Below are positions 34,605 to 47,762 of a stretch of DNA of 64,000 nucleotides, one piece after another. The translations under genes and the position numbers were made by a program. Every line of letters starts with the position of its first letter. The first letter of the stretch is position 1. The stretch is taken from positions 19,020,694 through 19,084,693 of the forward strand of contig ML680053.1 of assembly GCA_007922225.1 (NCBI GenBank), in the 5' to 3' direction. This DNA is from Emydura subglobosa (taxonomy: Eukaryota > Chordata > Testudines > Chelidae). Under the pieces are notes generated by a model, which ran no database searches, was not told the origin of the DNA, and saw nothing but the letters and a program-made list of their open reading frames with translations.

Positions 34605-37138
34605 ATAGATATATAAACCACTATACCCCCGATATTTTTATATAGTTGATTGGAAAGTGGCAAGCCCTTTCATTTGCGGCTACTGGACTACTCAGACCCT
34701 TAAAACACAATAGCAAATATTTCTGTAGCCCCAAACAAACAACACAAGATTTATGCTCTGGATCTTCCCTTTCTGGCGCTGTTGTAGTAGATAGAATACC
34801 TAACAAATCTCATACCCAGGGCTGTGCTGACATCATTATTTATTTTGGTTTAAAAAAGCCAACAAAAAAAGCAAACTAATTTCAAGCTTTATTAGAAATA
34901 AAGGAGAAAAAACATTTTGCCAAATAAGTAAATATTTTCCAGAACTTAAACTTTATCTGCAAGCTTTCAATAGCTTATTATGAAGCCAAAAGAGCAAAAA
35001 CAACAAAGGGAAGAAAATGTGCACAAAACAAGAAAAAATCAAATTTTTGAACACTAATAATTGTAAACTAAAGTTTTCACAGTTCAGGTGTTGATTTGCA
35101 GAGTGCCGAAATAGAGCAAAACAAAAACAAAAAACAAAAAAAAAACCAACCTGTCAATTTGCCCCACTTTTAAATGTCAGTTTATACACATCTCAACCCA
35201 TTAGTGTCTACACAGGGGATGTCATTTACTTGCCAATCTTCTTATCAGGTCATTAACATTTAAGAGTATCAAAGAATATTTATTGAATTTCTCTCTGCAA
35301 TTATAAAAATTAATGAAATTAGCTGTACTGAACGTGGCTAGCTCAGTGCAAAAACTATCCTAGTCCCAACAGAGCTTTACAAATTCTTAATTCAGTGGAG
35401 TTATTTCAAATTTCCATGAGTGGGACAGGTTATGATTTGAACCTGTGTATTTCTGTGTGGAGAAACATCTTGTGTGCCAAAAGAGGGTAGAAGGCCCTCT
35501 ACTTTCAGAAAACCCTGTGCTGTCTGCTGTTGTACTAGGGCAGCTGTTGTGAATACAAACTTAAACTTTGAAGAACAACTAGTAGTTATAAACAAGTGCT
35601 TTTCTACAAAAGCCCTTTGGGAGATGGAATTACTTAATAATAGTCTGTCAAAGTTTTATGATTTAACTTTATGCAGTATAAGTGTATTCCAGTAGTGCAG
35701 AATTTACAGGACTAATCTGATTCCCTTGACTTCTACTGACTTATGTGGATGTGAATGCATAACCTAAATGAGGATTTAAAAATAAAACTTGAGCAATAAT
35801 TCTGAACACAGAGCTTTGTTTGCCTGTCTGCTCTTGTTACTAATGCATCAGTTCAAATGTAAGTTATCTTTGATATTTCTAGAACCTGTTGTGGAACTGA
35901 CAAAAGACAGAATGCAAAGAGGTTTCCAAATGAGTGAATTCTACCCACCCTTGTTGCACAACAACTACTTGTTCTTGTTCAGGTTTGGAATGGTGTGCGG
36001 TAGCTTTGCTTATAACAAAAGATTTATTTTTGCTGACCTTTGCCACCCATAGAATTTATCTTCATTGTAAGGCCGTAAAGCAAATTGCCTTTTTTCTTTT
36101 TCATAGCTTATTCAGGTTTTTGCAGGCCTATCTTGTCTGCAGTATTAACAACTTGGGCCAAAAAAAGGAAGAGACGGGACAAATAGGGGGAACCTTCTTA
36201 TAAGTACTTAACTCCTCACTGCAATTTTACTCTGCTGATTGTCACTGCCTTTTTTGTATTTCTTCGAAAAAAAATCTATTTTCTCATTTAGTCTACAGAA
36301 AATATTGATTAGTATATTTCATACATCCTTTTTCAACTGATGAGCCACCATGACTTTCCACTGGTGTTCAGAATTAGAAGTCAGCAGTGGCGCACACACA
36401 CAAAAAAAAATCAATAATTCATTGGTAGACAGCCTGCCTACTGCACATTCCATCATGGTGTACTAGTGACAGTTCATCAGAAAGTTCACTACCTCCTAAG
36501 AACTGAGTTTAACAAGCCACATTTTCTTTCTTGCTATGATGCTCATTGAAAACATGCGGCCTTGAACATCTGATTGGATTTATCCTATTATTTCTTAACA
36601 AAAATTATGGTTAAACAGTTGATTTCATTACATCCACCTAGACAGGGGGGAAAAAAATCTGATATCTTGAGTTAATTCCAAGCTTAAGAACATAATAAAA
36701 TGATTAGTCGCATTACAGTCCAGATGTTCCTTTCTAAACTACAGCAACCTGCACAGCATTATTATAAAATATTAATTATAATAAAAGATTTAGCTACATG
36801 AGCATAAGCTGAAGTGATGAAAGAAGCCAGAAAGCAATTAGTTACACTTTTATTTTGAGAAACTTCCCTGATGATCCCGTAATACACTGAGTTATGTATT
36901 GCTTTTCTCTGAAACGTACTAGGGCAGCATTAGACATGTTATTCCCAGTTAACAAAAGCTAGAGATACAACAGAAATTTACAACACAACATATTAAAATA
37001 TTTTTTCTGCTTTTGGTCTATATTTAAAAAAAATACATGCCTAGGATGCACCAGTGAAACAGGTCCACAGGGGCAAAAATAGGCAGCTGCACAGTTAGTT
37101 ACTAGTTAGTATGTGCAAATACATTCTATTTGTGCAAT

Positions 37139-37320
37139 TAGGGCTTGATCTTGCAAAATACTGAGTGTTCTGACCCTGATCCAGCAAAGCACTTAAACTG
37201 AATTTAAAGAACATGCCTTATCCCACGGAACTAGATGGGATGAACAATATACTTAAAGTTAAGCATGTGTTTAGGTGCTTTGTTGGACTGGGATGAGAAT
37301 GCTCAGCTGTTTGTAGTAGA
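37139..37320. repeat. Palindromic MITE-like repeat (gggcttgatcttgca family)
   Basis: The left half has gatccagcaaagcacttaaa and the right half has taagcatgtgtttaggtgct followed by ttgttggactggg, which pair with each other. A second copy ending gcaggatcaagccct lies at 43020-43135 in reverse. I recognise the family as an old, common sauropsid interspersed repeat with a hairpin structure. Confidence 0.6.
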
Positions 37321-38607
37321 ACTGAGCCTTTTCTTCTTTCCTTGTAAGTGTGCACATTCTGTGGGCACAACTTTGGTGCCTATTTTTGAAAATATGTCCC
37401 TTTATATCATAGAAACCAGCAGATGATTTCCAGAGAGAGAGCCAAAACAGTTCATATGGATTTCTTACTGTAATGTCATTATGATAGAAACATAATAGGA
37501 TCAATTAACTCCCCTCTCTATGACCCTTTTTCTTGACCTTTTTTTTCTTTGTAAGGAAAATATATAATTTGAAAGAACAAATGTCCTAAATTAAATATGG
37601 TGGCTCTCCTACTTATTAACCTCATTCTGCTGCCTCCTATCACCAAGCAGTCAGGCCCAACAAAGTGAGCTTCTCCAAAGGTAGACCCTTCACTGTGTTG
37701 GGAAAGAGTACATGTGTGCGTGCGTAGAAGTAACCAGAATGTGATTATAGTTTATAAGTAATTAGGCAGCTATTTTAAAATACCATCTATAGATCCATTT
37801 GGGCTTTGAAGGTGTCATTCCAGTCTCCTGAGTAATTATGCAGTTAGTAAGTGTTTTTAATAGGACTACTGCTATGTGAAAAATGAATATTTTGTAAATG
37901 AAGCACAAAAAAATGTGTGCTAAACATATCTGCTTATTAATTTTTCTTTTAGGATGACTTCATTCCCAACCATTCCTGAGTTTGTATTTTTGTTTGTTTC
38001 AATTGTTAATCTTTGAAGCAGACATCTAAAATAATAATATGTGAACTAAGGGGTAAATGGTGCTTTTAGGTACAGCCCTCTGTGACTGGTGATGCATAGG
38101 GGCATGCCACTCCAGGCAAAATACCAGGATGTATTGTGCTTCAGAGACATTCCAAAGGCAGAATTCCAGGGTTCCTCCATTTTCCTAGAAGGGGAAGCTG
38201 ATTAATATGCAACATCGTTTTCTGGGGTGTGATGCATTTCTCCTGGTGTGTCCAGCTGACTAACACAGCTATAGCTCTACCTATTTGCTTTTGGTGGGAG
38301 CATTTCAGGTGCAGCTAAAAGCCAGTATCCAGGGAGCTGTAAAGCAGCTCCAGACGGATGGGTGCCCACCCTCACTCTCCTCCATGTCTGTATCAGAAGA
38401 AGGGACAATCTAGCTTTTGGAAAATACAGCAGAATTAAGATGGAATCTGTAAATTATGAGCAAAAGCACAGAGCTGAAATAGTTAAGGCATATATCTGAT
38501 TCTCATGATTTAGGTTATTAGCCAATTACTTTAATATGGTTTTTGGATGCAATTTAGTGAGCCCTGTTGCACCATGTATTACCTCATTGAAGTTACATTG
38601 TACATAG

Positions 38608-39090
38608 TGTGAGACAGCAGGGCCAGATGGCAGCGGGAGGGTCATAGAAAGGAGATATATAAGCCCCAGAATGTTCCAAGCCTTGTTCCTGGCAGTCAGC
38701 AGGGGTTACTACAGGTTAATTAGGAGCACCTGAGGCCAATTAAGGCGCAGCTAGAATCCTGATAAAAACCCCTGCTCCAGCCAGACCGGGAAAGTAAGGA
38801 GAGCTGGCAGTAGCGTGGGAGGAGTGTTGCAGTCAACCAGAGCCACCAGAAAGATACTAGAAAACAGAGAGGGGGAGAGAGCCCAGGGGAAAGAGGTGCA
38901 GTTGCAAGCAGTGTCAGCAGCACATAGCTGCTATTCATAGGGACCCTGGGCTGGCACCCAGAGTAGAGGGCGGGCCTGGGTCCCTTCCCCCTCAGTGTGC
39001 ACTACAGAAGCACCAACGCCCAGGGAGGGGGGGCGACAGGTGGTGCCCCGAGCCACCACATGAGAGCAAAGTGGGCAATTTGTCACAGTA
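38608..39090 (+). mobile_element. Solo-LTR-like block
   Basis: A GC-richer block in AT-rich intron begins tgtgagacagcagggccaga and ends ggcaatttgtcaca, giving TG...CA ends. Promoter-like words lie inside: gatatataagcc near 38654, ggccaattaagg (CCAAT) near 38735 and cctgataaaaacccctgctc (TATA-like) near 38758. The order and wording resemble turtle LTR retrotransposon LTRs. No internal gag or pol flanks it. A matching target duplication is not visible, so the boundaries are approximate. Confidence 0.5.
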
Positions 39091-39543
39091 GGGATAACTT
39101 TACAATAAGGATCCTTGTGCAGCAGATGCTGAAAAAGTTCTTCTTACTTCAAAATGTTAAAACAGAAATATGGCAGTACCAGTCTTGCTAGGTTCCTTTG
39201 TGGCTACATATTTTTTGAGGCCAACAAACTATTGTAAGCGATGTTGCTTAAGCACCGCTGACAAACTATTTTTCACAGTACAGTTTATACTTTGGGTTCT
39301 GTAAAAGCACTAATAGCAAGCAGTCCCTTAGGCAGACAATCTGAATCTGAATTTCAGCAGTCATTTAAAGATGCATGCCATATCCATTCACTTCTCGTTT
39401 TTTCTACTTCTGTTTTTAGTGTGATGCTGGCAGGAATTCTATCTAATCTAATATATTGTGTCTATCTTTTCTAATCTGACCTATGATGTTTCTGAGGCTC
39501 CTAGCACGATGCCGTTTAAGTACTGACAACAACAATTTAGGTA

Positions 39544-39655
39544 GCACTAATGGGGGATATTTTCAAAAGCTCAAAGAGGAGTCAGGTATAAAGATCCACT
39601 GAGTTTTCATGGAATCAGGTGCCTACCTGCCTTTGAAAATCTCTCCAGTATTGTT
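39544..39655. repeat. Short palindromic repeat (tttcaaaagc...gcctttgaaaat)
   Basis: Left word gatattttcaaaagctcaaa and right word gtgcctacctgcctttgaaa belong to a common sauropsid hairpin repeat whose ends read tttcaaag and ctttgaaaatc. It is old and diverged. Confidence 0.45.
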
Positions 39656-40830
39656 GAGAGGAAACCCAGGTGTCTGCCTTTATGTGGTGCTAACCCTTAA
39701 TGTAACAATTTCTTCTTCTTTAATCTTTTTGTCCCTTTTTATTATTTTCTTACTCTCCTTTTAGTCCTAGTCTTCTCTGTGGGAGAGATGTTGCTAATGA
39801 GAGAAGGCTATCAAAAAGCATGTCTTGCATTTTGATCTGAACATGATCACGCTTTGGTTCTGTTTGATTTCTTCTGGCAAAGAATTACTCAGTCAGAATT
39901 CTGCTACTAACAACATGATGGCCACAGTGCTTGAGTACTTTACTCTGAGCTCCTCCAGTTGCAGTGCCCTTGTGAAGCAGAGCTTTCATGTTGGGTCATG
40001 GATGGTGAGTTGATTTACAGGGTACTCAGGTCTTAACCCATCAAGAGTGATGATGATTAGGACAAGTTCTCAAATTCTGTCACACAGAAATGCATTCATG
40101 TGAACATTGCAGCTGCCGGTTCCTCACCCCTCACTAAAACCCACGCAGGCAGTTCCAGTTTGACCACAATCAACATGATAACATCCCACGGGTGTCACAC
40201 TTTTGCTGCTGGTTCATGTTCTGTTCTCACCAGACTCGGTTGCTTTAAAATAATGTTACTTGTGCTTTCTTCTCCTTAACCAGGAGTTACTTCACAATGA
40301 GAGAGAGTATTACACCTCTCTTTGAAAACTCCTCTTCCTTTTGGTCTGACCCTGCACACATTCACTTATATAAAACCAGTAAAAACCCCTCATAGTGGCA
40401 GGCACTATGCCCATTGTTAATAGTGTGCAGTATCAGGACATTAATGGGTTTCTGTGGTCTGTTCACAGAGAGAGAGGGTCAGTCGTACTGCTGACTCGGA
40501 AGGAATAATGTTTCAAATTGCCATGGCACTCTTTTGGCATTAAATGCCTCCACTTGGAAGCTTTTTCATAAAATGATAATGATGGTGTACTTATGCTATA
40601 GGTATAAACCTAAACTGTAAATGTTTTTGATTTGTAAAGATATTAAAAGATCAAAGGAAATCTTTGGCATAAATTGCAGAAACAAATAATAAACTTACCC
40701 CTTTGGCCTTCAAACAAAAATAAACTCCCATTTCCATATTACGTTGCCCTATCTCCTGAGTAATGGAGAGGTGGGGGGATCTGTTCTTCACCAAATATTT
40801 AATAGCAGTTATGTTGTGAATTACTAAGAT

Positions 40831-40921
40831 TTCAAAAACAAGAGTCCTGTAGCACCTTAAAGATGAACAAATTTCTGCGGGCATAAGCTTTCGTGGGCTG
40901 CAACCCACTTCGTCAGATGAA
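40831..40921. repeat. Interspersed repeat end (acaagagtcctgtagcacctt)
   Basis: The words acaagagtcctgtagcacct, taaagatgaacaaatttctg and cataagctttcgtgggctgc followed by acccacttcgtcagatga are a highly recognisable dispersed sequence in reptile genomes and transcripts. I believe it is the terminal part of a retroelement family, possibly Penelope-like, but cannot confirm the class. Confidence 0.65.
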
Positions 40922-43019
40922 CATTTACTAATGTACAGTGGCATATTGTAAACAATTAAAGCTAAATTATATTTGCCAAAATAAATTATCAAAGGTATGT
41001 TTTGTGACATTTGCTTTCTATGCTTTTCATTTAACTATTCATTCACAAAATTAAGATATTCTCAGCAGACGCGCCTCATCTTAGTGGAAACTAATGAAAT
41101 TTGGCACTGATGATAGGGGCCTTAGAAGAACCTAACACTAGACAGATTCCATTGTAAATAATTGACAATATTAATCTGTTTTTTCAACATTATGCAAGGA
41201 AAAGTACCTATGGACAAAGAGACAGTTTTGAAACAACTGCTGAAAGTGAAAATATTGGTAGATTTTTAGTTGCATCAGTCTTGGAGGGTGGTGGGGAGGA
41301 GGGGAAAGGAGAACCAAGTCACTTATTCACACCTATAAGCAATTATCTGTTCAAGCTGCTCACCATTAGATATCCCTGGTATCATCTAAAAAAAATAATT
41401 CAGATATATAAGATTTTGGGGGAGGAGAGTAAAGGGGAGGGTCTAAAGGAGAGGTAACAGGGTGAAAGACTGAGTCGTCTTATAAAATATATTGCAACCT
41501 CACATAAAATGGGTGTCATGAACATCCTAATATTAAGTTTACATTTCATAGGATTTGTGCTCACCATTTCAATGGCAACAGCAACAATAAGAAATGTTTT
41601 CTCACCACATAAAGTACCATTTCCCCATTGCCACCCTATTATCAAAAATGATTATAAGGATTACCCAGAACCCAAAGAAATTATCCAAACACTATGAAAA
41701 TGCGTAGATAAATTGAACCTGGACGTGAGCACCCAGAATTACATAATTTCATGCACGCTGGTTTTCTCAGGCTTCCCGTTCACTTACTTTGCTACCAGAA
41801 GTCAGAATGATACAATATAGGTGATTTAGTAGAGGGAGAACCTCCCTACAGGATCTTCTGGGAAATATCTCAGCTAAGAAATGTTTCAGAAACTTTAATT
41901 AGGTTCCAGCCTTATATCTAATTAAGCAGCAAAATACATGTAATTGCAAAGCTGATTTTAGAATGTTATAAAAATGTAAATGTGGGAACCTCATACCCAG
42001 GCCACCTTAATTAGACGACAATATTCAGAATAAAAGGCACTCCATGCCTGTGCAGACTTAATATCTGGTGCTCCAGTTCAGTTAGCCCTCACAAGAAAGA
42101 GAGGACTAAATAAGAAGCTTCTGCACTACATTCTGCAGGAAGTGATGCTGGTAATTCAGTAATTGTCACTCTTCCCACCGAATCAGTATTGAGTCAATGC
42201 CCCAGCTTTACATAATATTCTGTGGTAGTAGGGGTGCTAGTGTCAGTAGCCTGGACAAATTAATGCTTGGAAAATTAGTGGTTGCCATTTAAGTCATCAT
42301 CATTTGTGACCACTTACTGAATTGTGGTATCAGAGCTACCTCATTATTTCTCTTTCTATTCTTAGAATATAAATTCACAGTCATAGCTCAGATAATGTGT
42401 GGTAATTGCTGGTATGTTTAAATTTTTAAAGCTGACCTCTGTCAAATCAATCGACCTAAATTACACCTGTAATTTCATTGTGATGCCATATTTTTCACTT
42501 CCTATCCTACATTGTTCTGTCCTCTTTATACAACTCCTGAATTTCTGTAGAAATGGAAGGTGATTGTTATCTATCTAGAATAGAAAATGCAGGAATCAAA
42601 ACCAATGATAATTACTATATCTGTGGGGCACCAAGTCTCGATAAACAAATTTTAATAATTTCTGTTCTTTTGTTGCTTATTATATAAGGGCTGGGATAAA
42701 TATATTGTGCTAACATGATATTGAAAAATAACTAAATCACAAGGATATTTGTATTTCATTAAATTCAAACAAAAAACAGCAAATTCGAACAGAATGCCAA
42801 AAAGTATTTAAATGAATACTGCATATTGCAAATCAAGATCAGATTAATAGTATCTGAAAGTTATTTCTATCTAATAATTGTTCAACACCACCCTGCCTGA
42901 AATGGGTAGCAGTCTAAATCCAGTTCCCAGTGAACGGGAATTCACAGCACAAAACCTATCACAATAACCAGCATCCTTGTTACCCACCTCATCATAGAGG
43001 CCAGAAGCTAAATGGTAGA

Positions 43020-43135
43020 TCCTGTAGAGCCTTAAGCATGAGTGGTCCCTTTGAAATCAATAGCGCTATTAGTGTGCTCAAGTGCTTTGTAGGATGGGGG
43101 CCAGAATGCTCAGCTCTTTGCAGGATCAAGCCCTA
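43020..43135. repeat. Second copy of the palindromic gatcaagccc repeat
   Basis: The words ccttaagcatgagtggtccc, tttgaaatcaatagcgctat, gtgctcaagtgctttgtagg and tgcaggatcaagccct match the 37.1-kb repeat in reverse orientation. The central tttgaaatcaat replaces the usual cattgaagtcaatggg core. Confidence 0.6.
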
Positions 43136-43147
43136 GATGAGTAAGAA

Positions 43148-43516
43148 GCAGAACTGGTCAGAAACCAGAATTTCCATTCCATGGGAAATTCTGACATTTC
43201 AAATTCATTTTTCATTTTGCATCAGAATGAAAAGCCACAGTATTGAAAAAATTTGATTTGGGACCATCAGTTTGTTTAATTTTGATAGTGAAAACCTGTG
43301 GTTTTGATGAGGAGAAAATGTTGTGTTTTAACTTTATCGTTTTGAATTATTTCATTTTAACTTATATTTAAAATAATATATATAAATATAATACATGATT
43401 TGTTTTCACTATTTGCCCATAAAAAATGGATACATTCCTGCAAAACATTTTGATTTCAACAAAACTGTGTTTTTGATGGAAAACTGTTTCATCAAAAAAA
43501 TTTGGACCAGCTTTAG
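43148..43516. mobile_element. AT-rich MITE with inverted ends
   Basis: The left end gcagaactggtcagaaa and the right end tttggaccagctttag are inverted relatives. The interior is full of aaaaatttgattt / aaaacattttgattt / tttttgatggaaaactg words that pair across the element. I recognise this as a turtle MITE family that ends in agagctggt...accagctct. There is no coding capacity. Confidence 0.65.
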
Positions 43517-45599
43517 AAGGAAGATTGAACTATCTTTGTAATAATCTGAACCTCTCTTTGCTGAAAGCTGTACCACCTCGAAGTATTAAGGAACACCTTT
43601 GTTAGTTATTGAATGGTTTAAATGGAATTATAAATAAATCATGTGATAAGGAACTTGCCTTATTTCTTCCAGAAATCTTCATAAACACACACTGAAAAGT
43701 TATTTGCAAACAGCGATGAATATATATAAAAAAGTGAACAACAGTTACATATGTTTTGTTTAATAAGTGAGGCGCTAATAAACATTTTGAGAGTACATGG
43801 AAGCAGAGTGAAAATTAGAGTGTATTTTGTTATTATGGACTGAAGAAGCAACTGAGTGCTGATCTCAGGGTCTTAGTAACATCTTGTTTTCTAAACAGCT
43901 TGCTATTTGGGGGGGGGAGGGGCATGGGAGGGATAACCCAGCAGTTTTGAGTACCTATATGGATTGTAGAAGCTACAGTGAAAAATCAAACTGGTGCAGC
44001 TCTAGAGGTTCTGCTACCCTAAGGAGACCAGCAGATGTCCATCCCTTTCAGCCTGCAGTCAGCCATACAATCACTGATGGTCTGACACTCAGGTCTTCTG
44101 AACATCCATAACTCCCATTCACTTCAGCTGGACATTTGGGTGCTCAGCACTTATAAATAGGGTTATTTAACACCCTCCAGTTAGTTTATTTTTCTCCTAC
44201 GCCTTCCTCCAGCACCCCAGCCTGTACATTTTTTCATACCTTCTAATTGACAAATTGATGCATGTTATGCCATACTTTTATCGCTTAAACTTGGATCGTC
44301 CAGCTGAATTTGAACCACAGATTTGCACCCTCTTACATTGATTTGATGTCATTTAAAATCTGCTCCTGACAATGTGAAAGAACATGATACATTCTTAACA
44401 TATGTTTAAGGAACACAAATGAAGATGTGCTGCTCTGTGAGAAAGACTTATGTACAGAAGAGAGAAGGAGACGTTATGAAGGACTAAAGTCTTGTTCCGC
44501 CTTTTGTATATAGTGAAAAGTAAAAACCATAGAAAGTCTGATTAAATCCAGTGACAGTTGGATTGGACCCATAGGATGTGATCCAAAGTCTACTGAAATC
44601 GGTGTAAAGTGTGGATCAAGCCTATAATAAGTCCTTCTCTACCTTTCAGAGTGGTTGGTGGGCTGTTCTTCATTGATTGTGTAATAAAGACAGTGCAATT
44701 TATGAAGAGATATTAGCACAGAAAATTGTCCACCAGGGAGCAAGCTCAAAACAGGGTTTAATTTTTCAACAACATCGACCCACAGCACAATAATGAATAT
44801 AAATCTTGAAGGGGGAGAAATTAAAAAAAATAATCAGCTGTTTAGTGCTGTGGTCATCACAATGCCTGATCTGAATTCAATACATGGAATGTTCTGGAGT
44901 AAATTAAAAGAAAGACTAGGAAAACTTCAGCAATAAGGAACAATTAAAGCTGCTTGTTATAAGCACCTGACTGGAGCTATCTCCCCTGTGCAAAAAATTA
45001 TATATTATACCATTATATAGCTCACGCAGACTGAGAGAGAGCATTTCAGAGTGGTTATTTGTTTGAGTGTAGCTATGGTCTTGTGTATATTATATTAAAT
45101 ACAAGATCTATGCCAAGCGGCAGCTAATTTTTTTTTTCTGAACATCTTTAGTTCAAAATAGTGACTGATCTTCACATCAATTGTTTTATACATCCAATAC
45201 ATTGTTCACAACCCCATCTATGAGGATTGCAACCTTTTGGCTTCATACAGAAAATGTTCCATTTTCAGATCAGTAAAATGTAATGGTTTCTATTTTTAAC
45301 CAGCTGAGATTCCTAGATCAGTTAGAAGAATTCTCATCTTCAGACTTGATGATTATTAATTTAGAGACTTGCACTCTGACAATGGATTGTAATGAAGACA
45401 GTGAAAAGCAGTCTATTTCATTTTAGTCAGGACTGTCGTGTTTTATCCTGTTTTTTTTTTTAAACAAACAGCATACATTATTCATTACACTGAAATCTGA
45501 TTGTGTTTCCAGGGCACTGTACAAATATCCTTGTTTATTCTCTTCTCTATTAATGAAAAGCAGTCAAGGCTCTGGTAAATGAGTCCATCGTTATTGTTT

Positions 45600-45614
45600 A
45601 AAAAAAAAAAAAAA
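45600..45614. repeat. Poly(A) tract
   Basis: Uninterrupted A run without a recognised SINE body in front of it. Confidence 0.85.
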
Positions 45615-46255
45615 AGTCTGTGATTTAGAAAGTGAAAAATCTGCAAATGATGTATATCCTGTATAGCTCAATACCTTCACTATTAATGGTTCTAAAGTGT
45701 TTCACCCACTTGAGCTCAGACACTAGTTTCCAGATAATAATTGTGATTAATATCTTAAGCAAGGACTAATGGGAAGTCCCTATTTACTATGAAAATGCAA
45801 ATAAACTAGGTCAATGCTGCAGTATAGCAAAAGTCAAGCTTTAGTTTTGTAACAGTTTTAGATTACAGACTATTCCAGCACTGCTGCTGCTAAAATCCAT
45901 CACACTAGTTTTACTTTAATATGGGGATGAAATATTTGCATAACTTCGGTAGTAGAATGCTGCAGTTTTCCTTGGCATGATTTGGGGGAATTATTACTTG
46001 TGAGCTGCAAAATGACACCAGTTCTTGATAAACTGTTCATCTTCAGCACATGAATGTTCACAGCACATGAATGTTGTATTGGTGCTAAACACTCAACAAA
46101 AAAAATACAGTATCGCTGGTAACCACATTTTCATCAAATTATCATCAGAAAATATCAAATGAGGAAAATTCTGCATTTTAAAATCTCAGAAACATTGGGC
46201 AGAATTTATAGGAGACAAACTCCATAATTACAAAGGTTCTGATCCTGCTACTGGA

Positions 46256-46954
46256 TGTCACAGTGCGCATCACTCACACCCATCTAGTGTCTCCTGCAGG
46301 TCGTTTTGGAGATTAGCTTGAGGCTGGCTCCCTCTATCCACGGCTTGCACACCCTCTCTGCAATCTGCCTCCAGCCCCTCTTGCAACCTCAGGAACCGAA
46401 GCGTCCTCTTCGTGGCTCAGCCCTCTGGCCATGTCTCTGTCTGTTTTCTCCCCCTTCCGGGGGAAGGGAGTTTCCTCCTAATCCAGCCACTTCTCTAGAG
46501 AGTGGGGGGACCCAGGCCTGCCCACTACTCTGGGTCCCAGCCCATGGACCCTGTAGCTAGCAGCCTCCTGCTGTGCCTCAAATTCCTTCAACTGCTGTTT
46601 CTCCCTGGGCCACGTCCCCATGGTCCCAGCACCTTCTTTGCCTTTCTCAGGGTCTGCAACTACTCAGTCTTGGCAGCCAACCAGGAGCTCCTCTTGCTTG
46701 CCCAGTCTCTACCAGCAGTTGCTCTATCCAAGATGCTGCCGGTTTCTGAGCTTGCTATAGAGACAGTCTTCACTCCTTGAGCGCCAGGCAGTGACTTTCC
46801 CTGTGGTTATTTGTTTTTATATGGGCCTGCTGGGCCCTGATTGGCTGCTCCTCACAGCCCTTCTACTATTGGCTGCTTCCTGTGCAGTCTCCCTTGGGCT
46901 CAATTAACCCCTGGAATGTGAGGAGTCCCTTTGAGGCCACTAGAGTTCCACACA
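46256..46954 (-). mobile_element. Solo-LTR-like block on the minus strand
   Basis: About 700 bp of GC-richer sequence starts tgtcacagtgcg and ends ttccacaca, so both strands have TG...CA ends. On the minus strand it has a promoter layout: AGCCAAT boxes (complement of attggct at 46866-46872 and of tgattggct at 46838-46846) upstream of ATATAAAAA (complement of 46814-46822). The + strand frames of 84 and 92 codons (46306-46780) are antisense to it and are not genes. No internal retroviral genes adjoin it. No target duplication is evident, so the ends are tentative. Confidence 0.55.
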
Positions 46955-47039
46955 GGCTCAAGAGGCCATCTGCATTTTTCCAATTATAGCATCAGGCTTT
47001 AAAAATGTATACTGTGCCATCACCAAATGATGAGTAAGA

Positions 47040-47373
47040 GGGGGATGTGACACCTGTGTACAATATTTTAAGGGTTTATAGGCCAAAGAGAGAAGAATAT
47101 TTAGGTTGAAAAAAAGGGGAATGACTAGGATTAAAGGGTGGATTTAAACCAATAAACTTGAAGTTGAATGCCAAGATACATTTCCTAATGGTAAAGTACA
47201 TTAAATTAGGTAAAAGCTATTGAAGGAAAATGGTTGAAGCATTACAGTTTAGTTCATTTAAAACTGAACTGAACAAAGCACTAGAAAACTATACTATAGG
47301 ATACAATCCTCAACTGGAAGGGAGAATAGAGCTCCTAAAAGTCTTTCCCAGCTCTAATTCCTGATGCTCTGAT
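47040..47373 (+). mobile_element. CR1 3'-end fragment, sense
   Basis: The end reads tataggatacaatcctcaac, tggaagggagaatagagctc and cctaaaagtctttcccagct followed by ctaattcctgatgctctgat, the decayed CR1 3' UTR and terminal octamer repeats. The preceding 200 bp follow the ORF2 C-terminus at low identity. Confidence 0.65.
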
Positions 47374-47689
47374 GAAAGTGTGGGCACAGTATCTGGACTT
47401 CTCACTGTGATTATCTAAATATGGATACATTCTTCCCCTCTGAATTTGGCTAGAAGTTGTGGAGACATTTAAAGGTCTATGGTGTTGGGAGCTCTGTGAT
47501 AAAAATAAAAAACAACTAAAGTTTATGATCCAAGCAATTTGTATGGAAAGAGTTAGAGAGACAGAGAGAAGCAGCACACATCTTATTTGTTAGAACTTTT
47601 GGGGTAATGGCCAAGGTTTTCAATGTGAGAGCCTGCAGTCGGTCTACTAGGTCCATACTTAGGCACCTGAAAAAAATGGCCCGGTTTTC

Positions 47690-47762
47690 AAAAGTGCTGA
47701 ACACCCAGAAACTCCTGTTAATTTTAGTGGAAGTTTCTGGGTGCTCAGCATTTTTAAAAAGT
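47690..47762. repeat. Near-perfect hairpin MITE fragment
   Basis: The left arm aaagtgctgaacacccagaa and the right arm ttctgggtgctcagcatttt are inverted copies around a ctcctgttaattttagtggaag loop. It belongs to a common sauropsid family, and a half copy lies near 44100-44160 (cataactcccattcacttca, gggtgctcagcac). Confidence 0.7.

Noticed and set aside
46306..46780. Two + strand frames in a GC-rich block
   Set aside because: They lie antisense in a solo-LTR-like block; leucine- and proline-rich text follows from composition.
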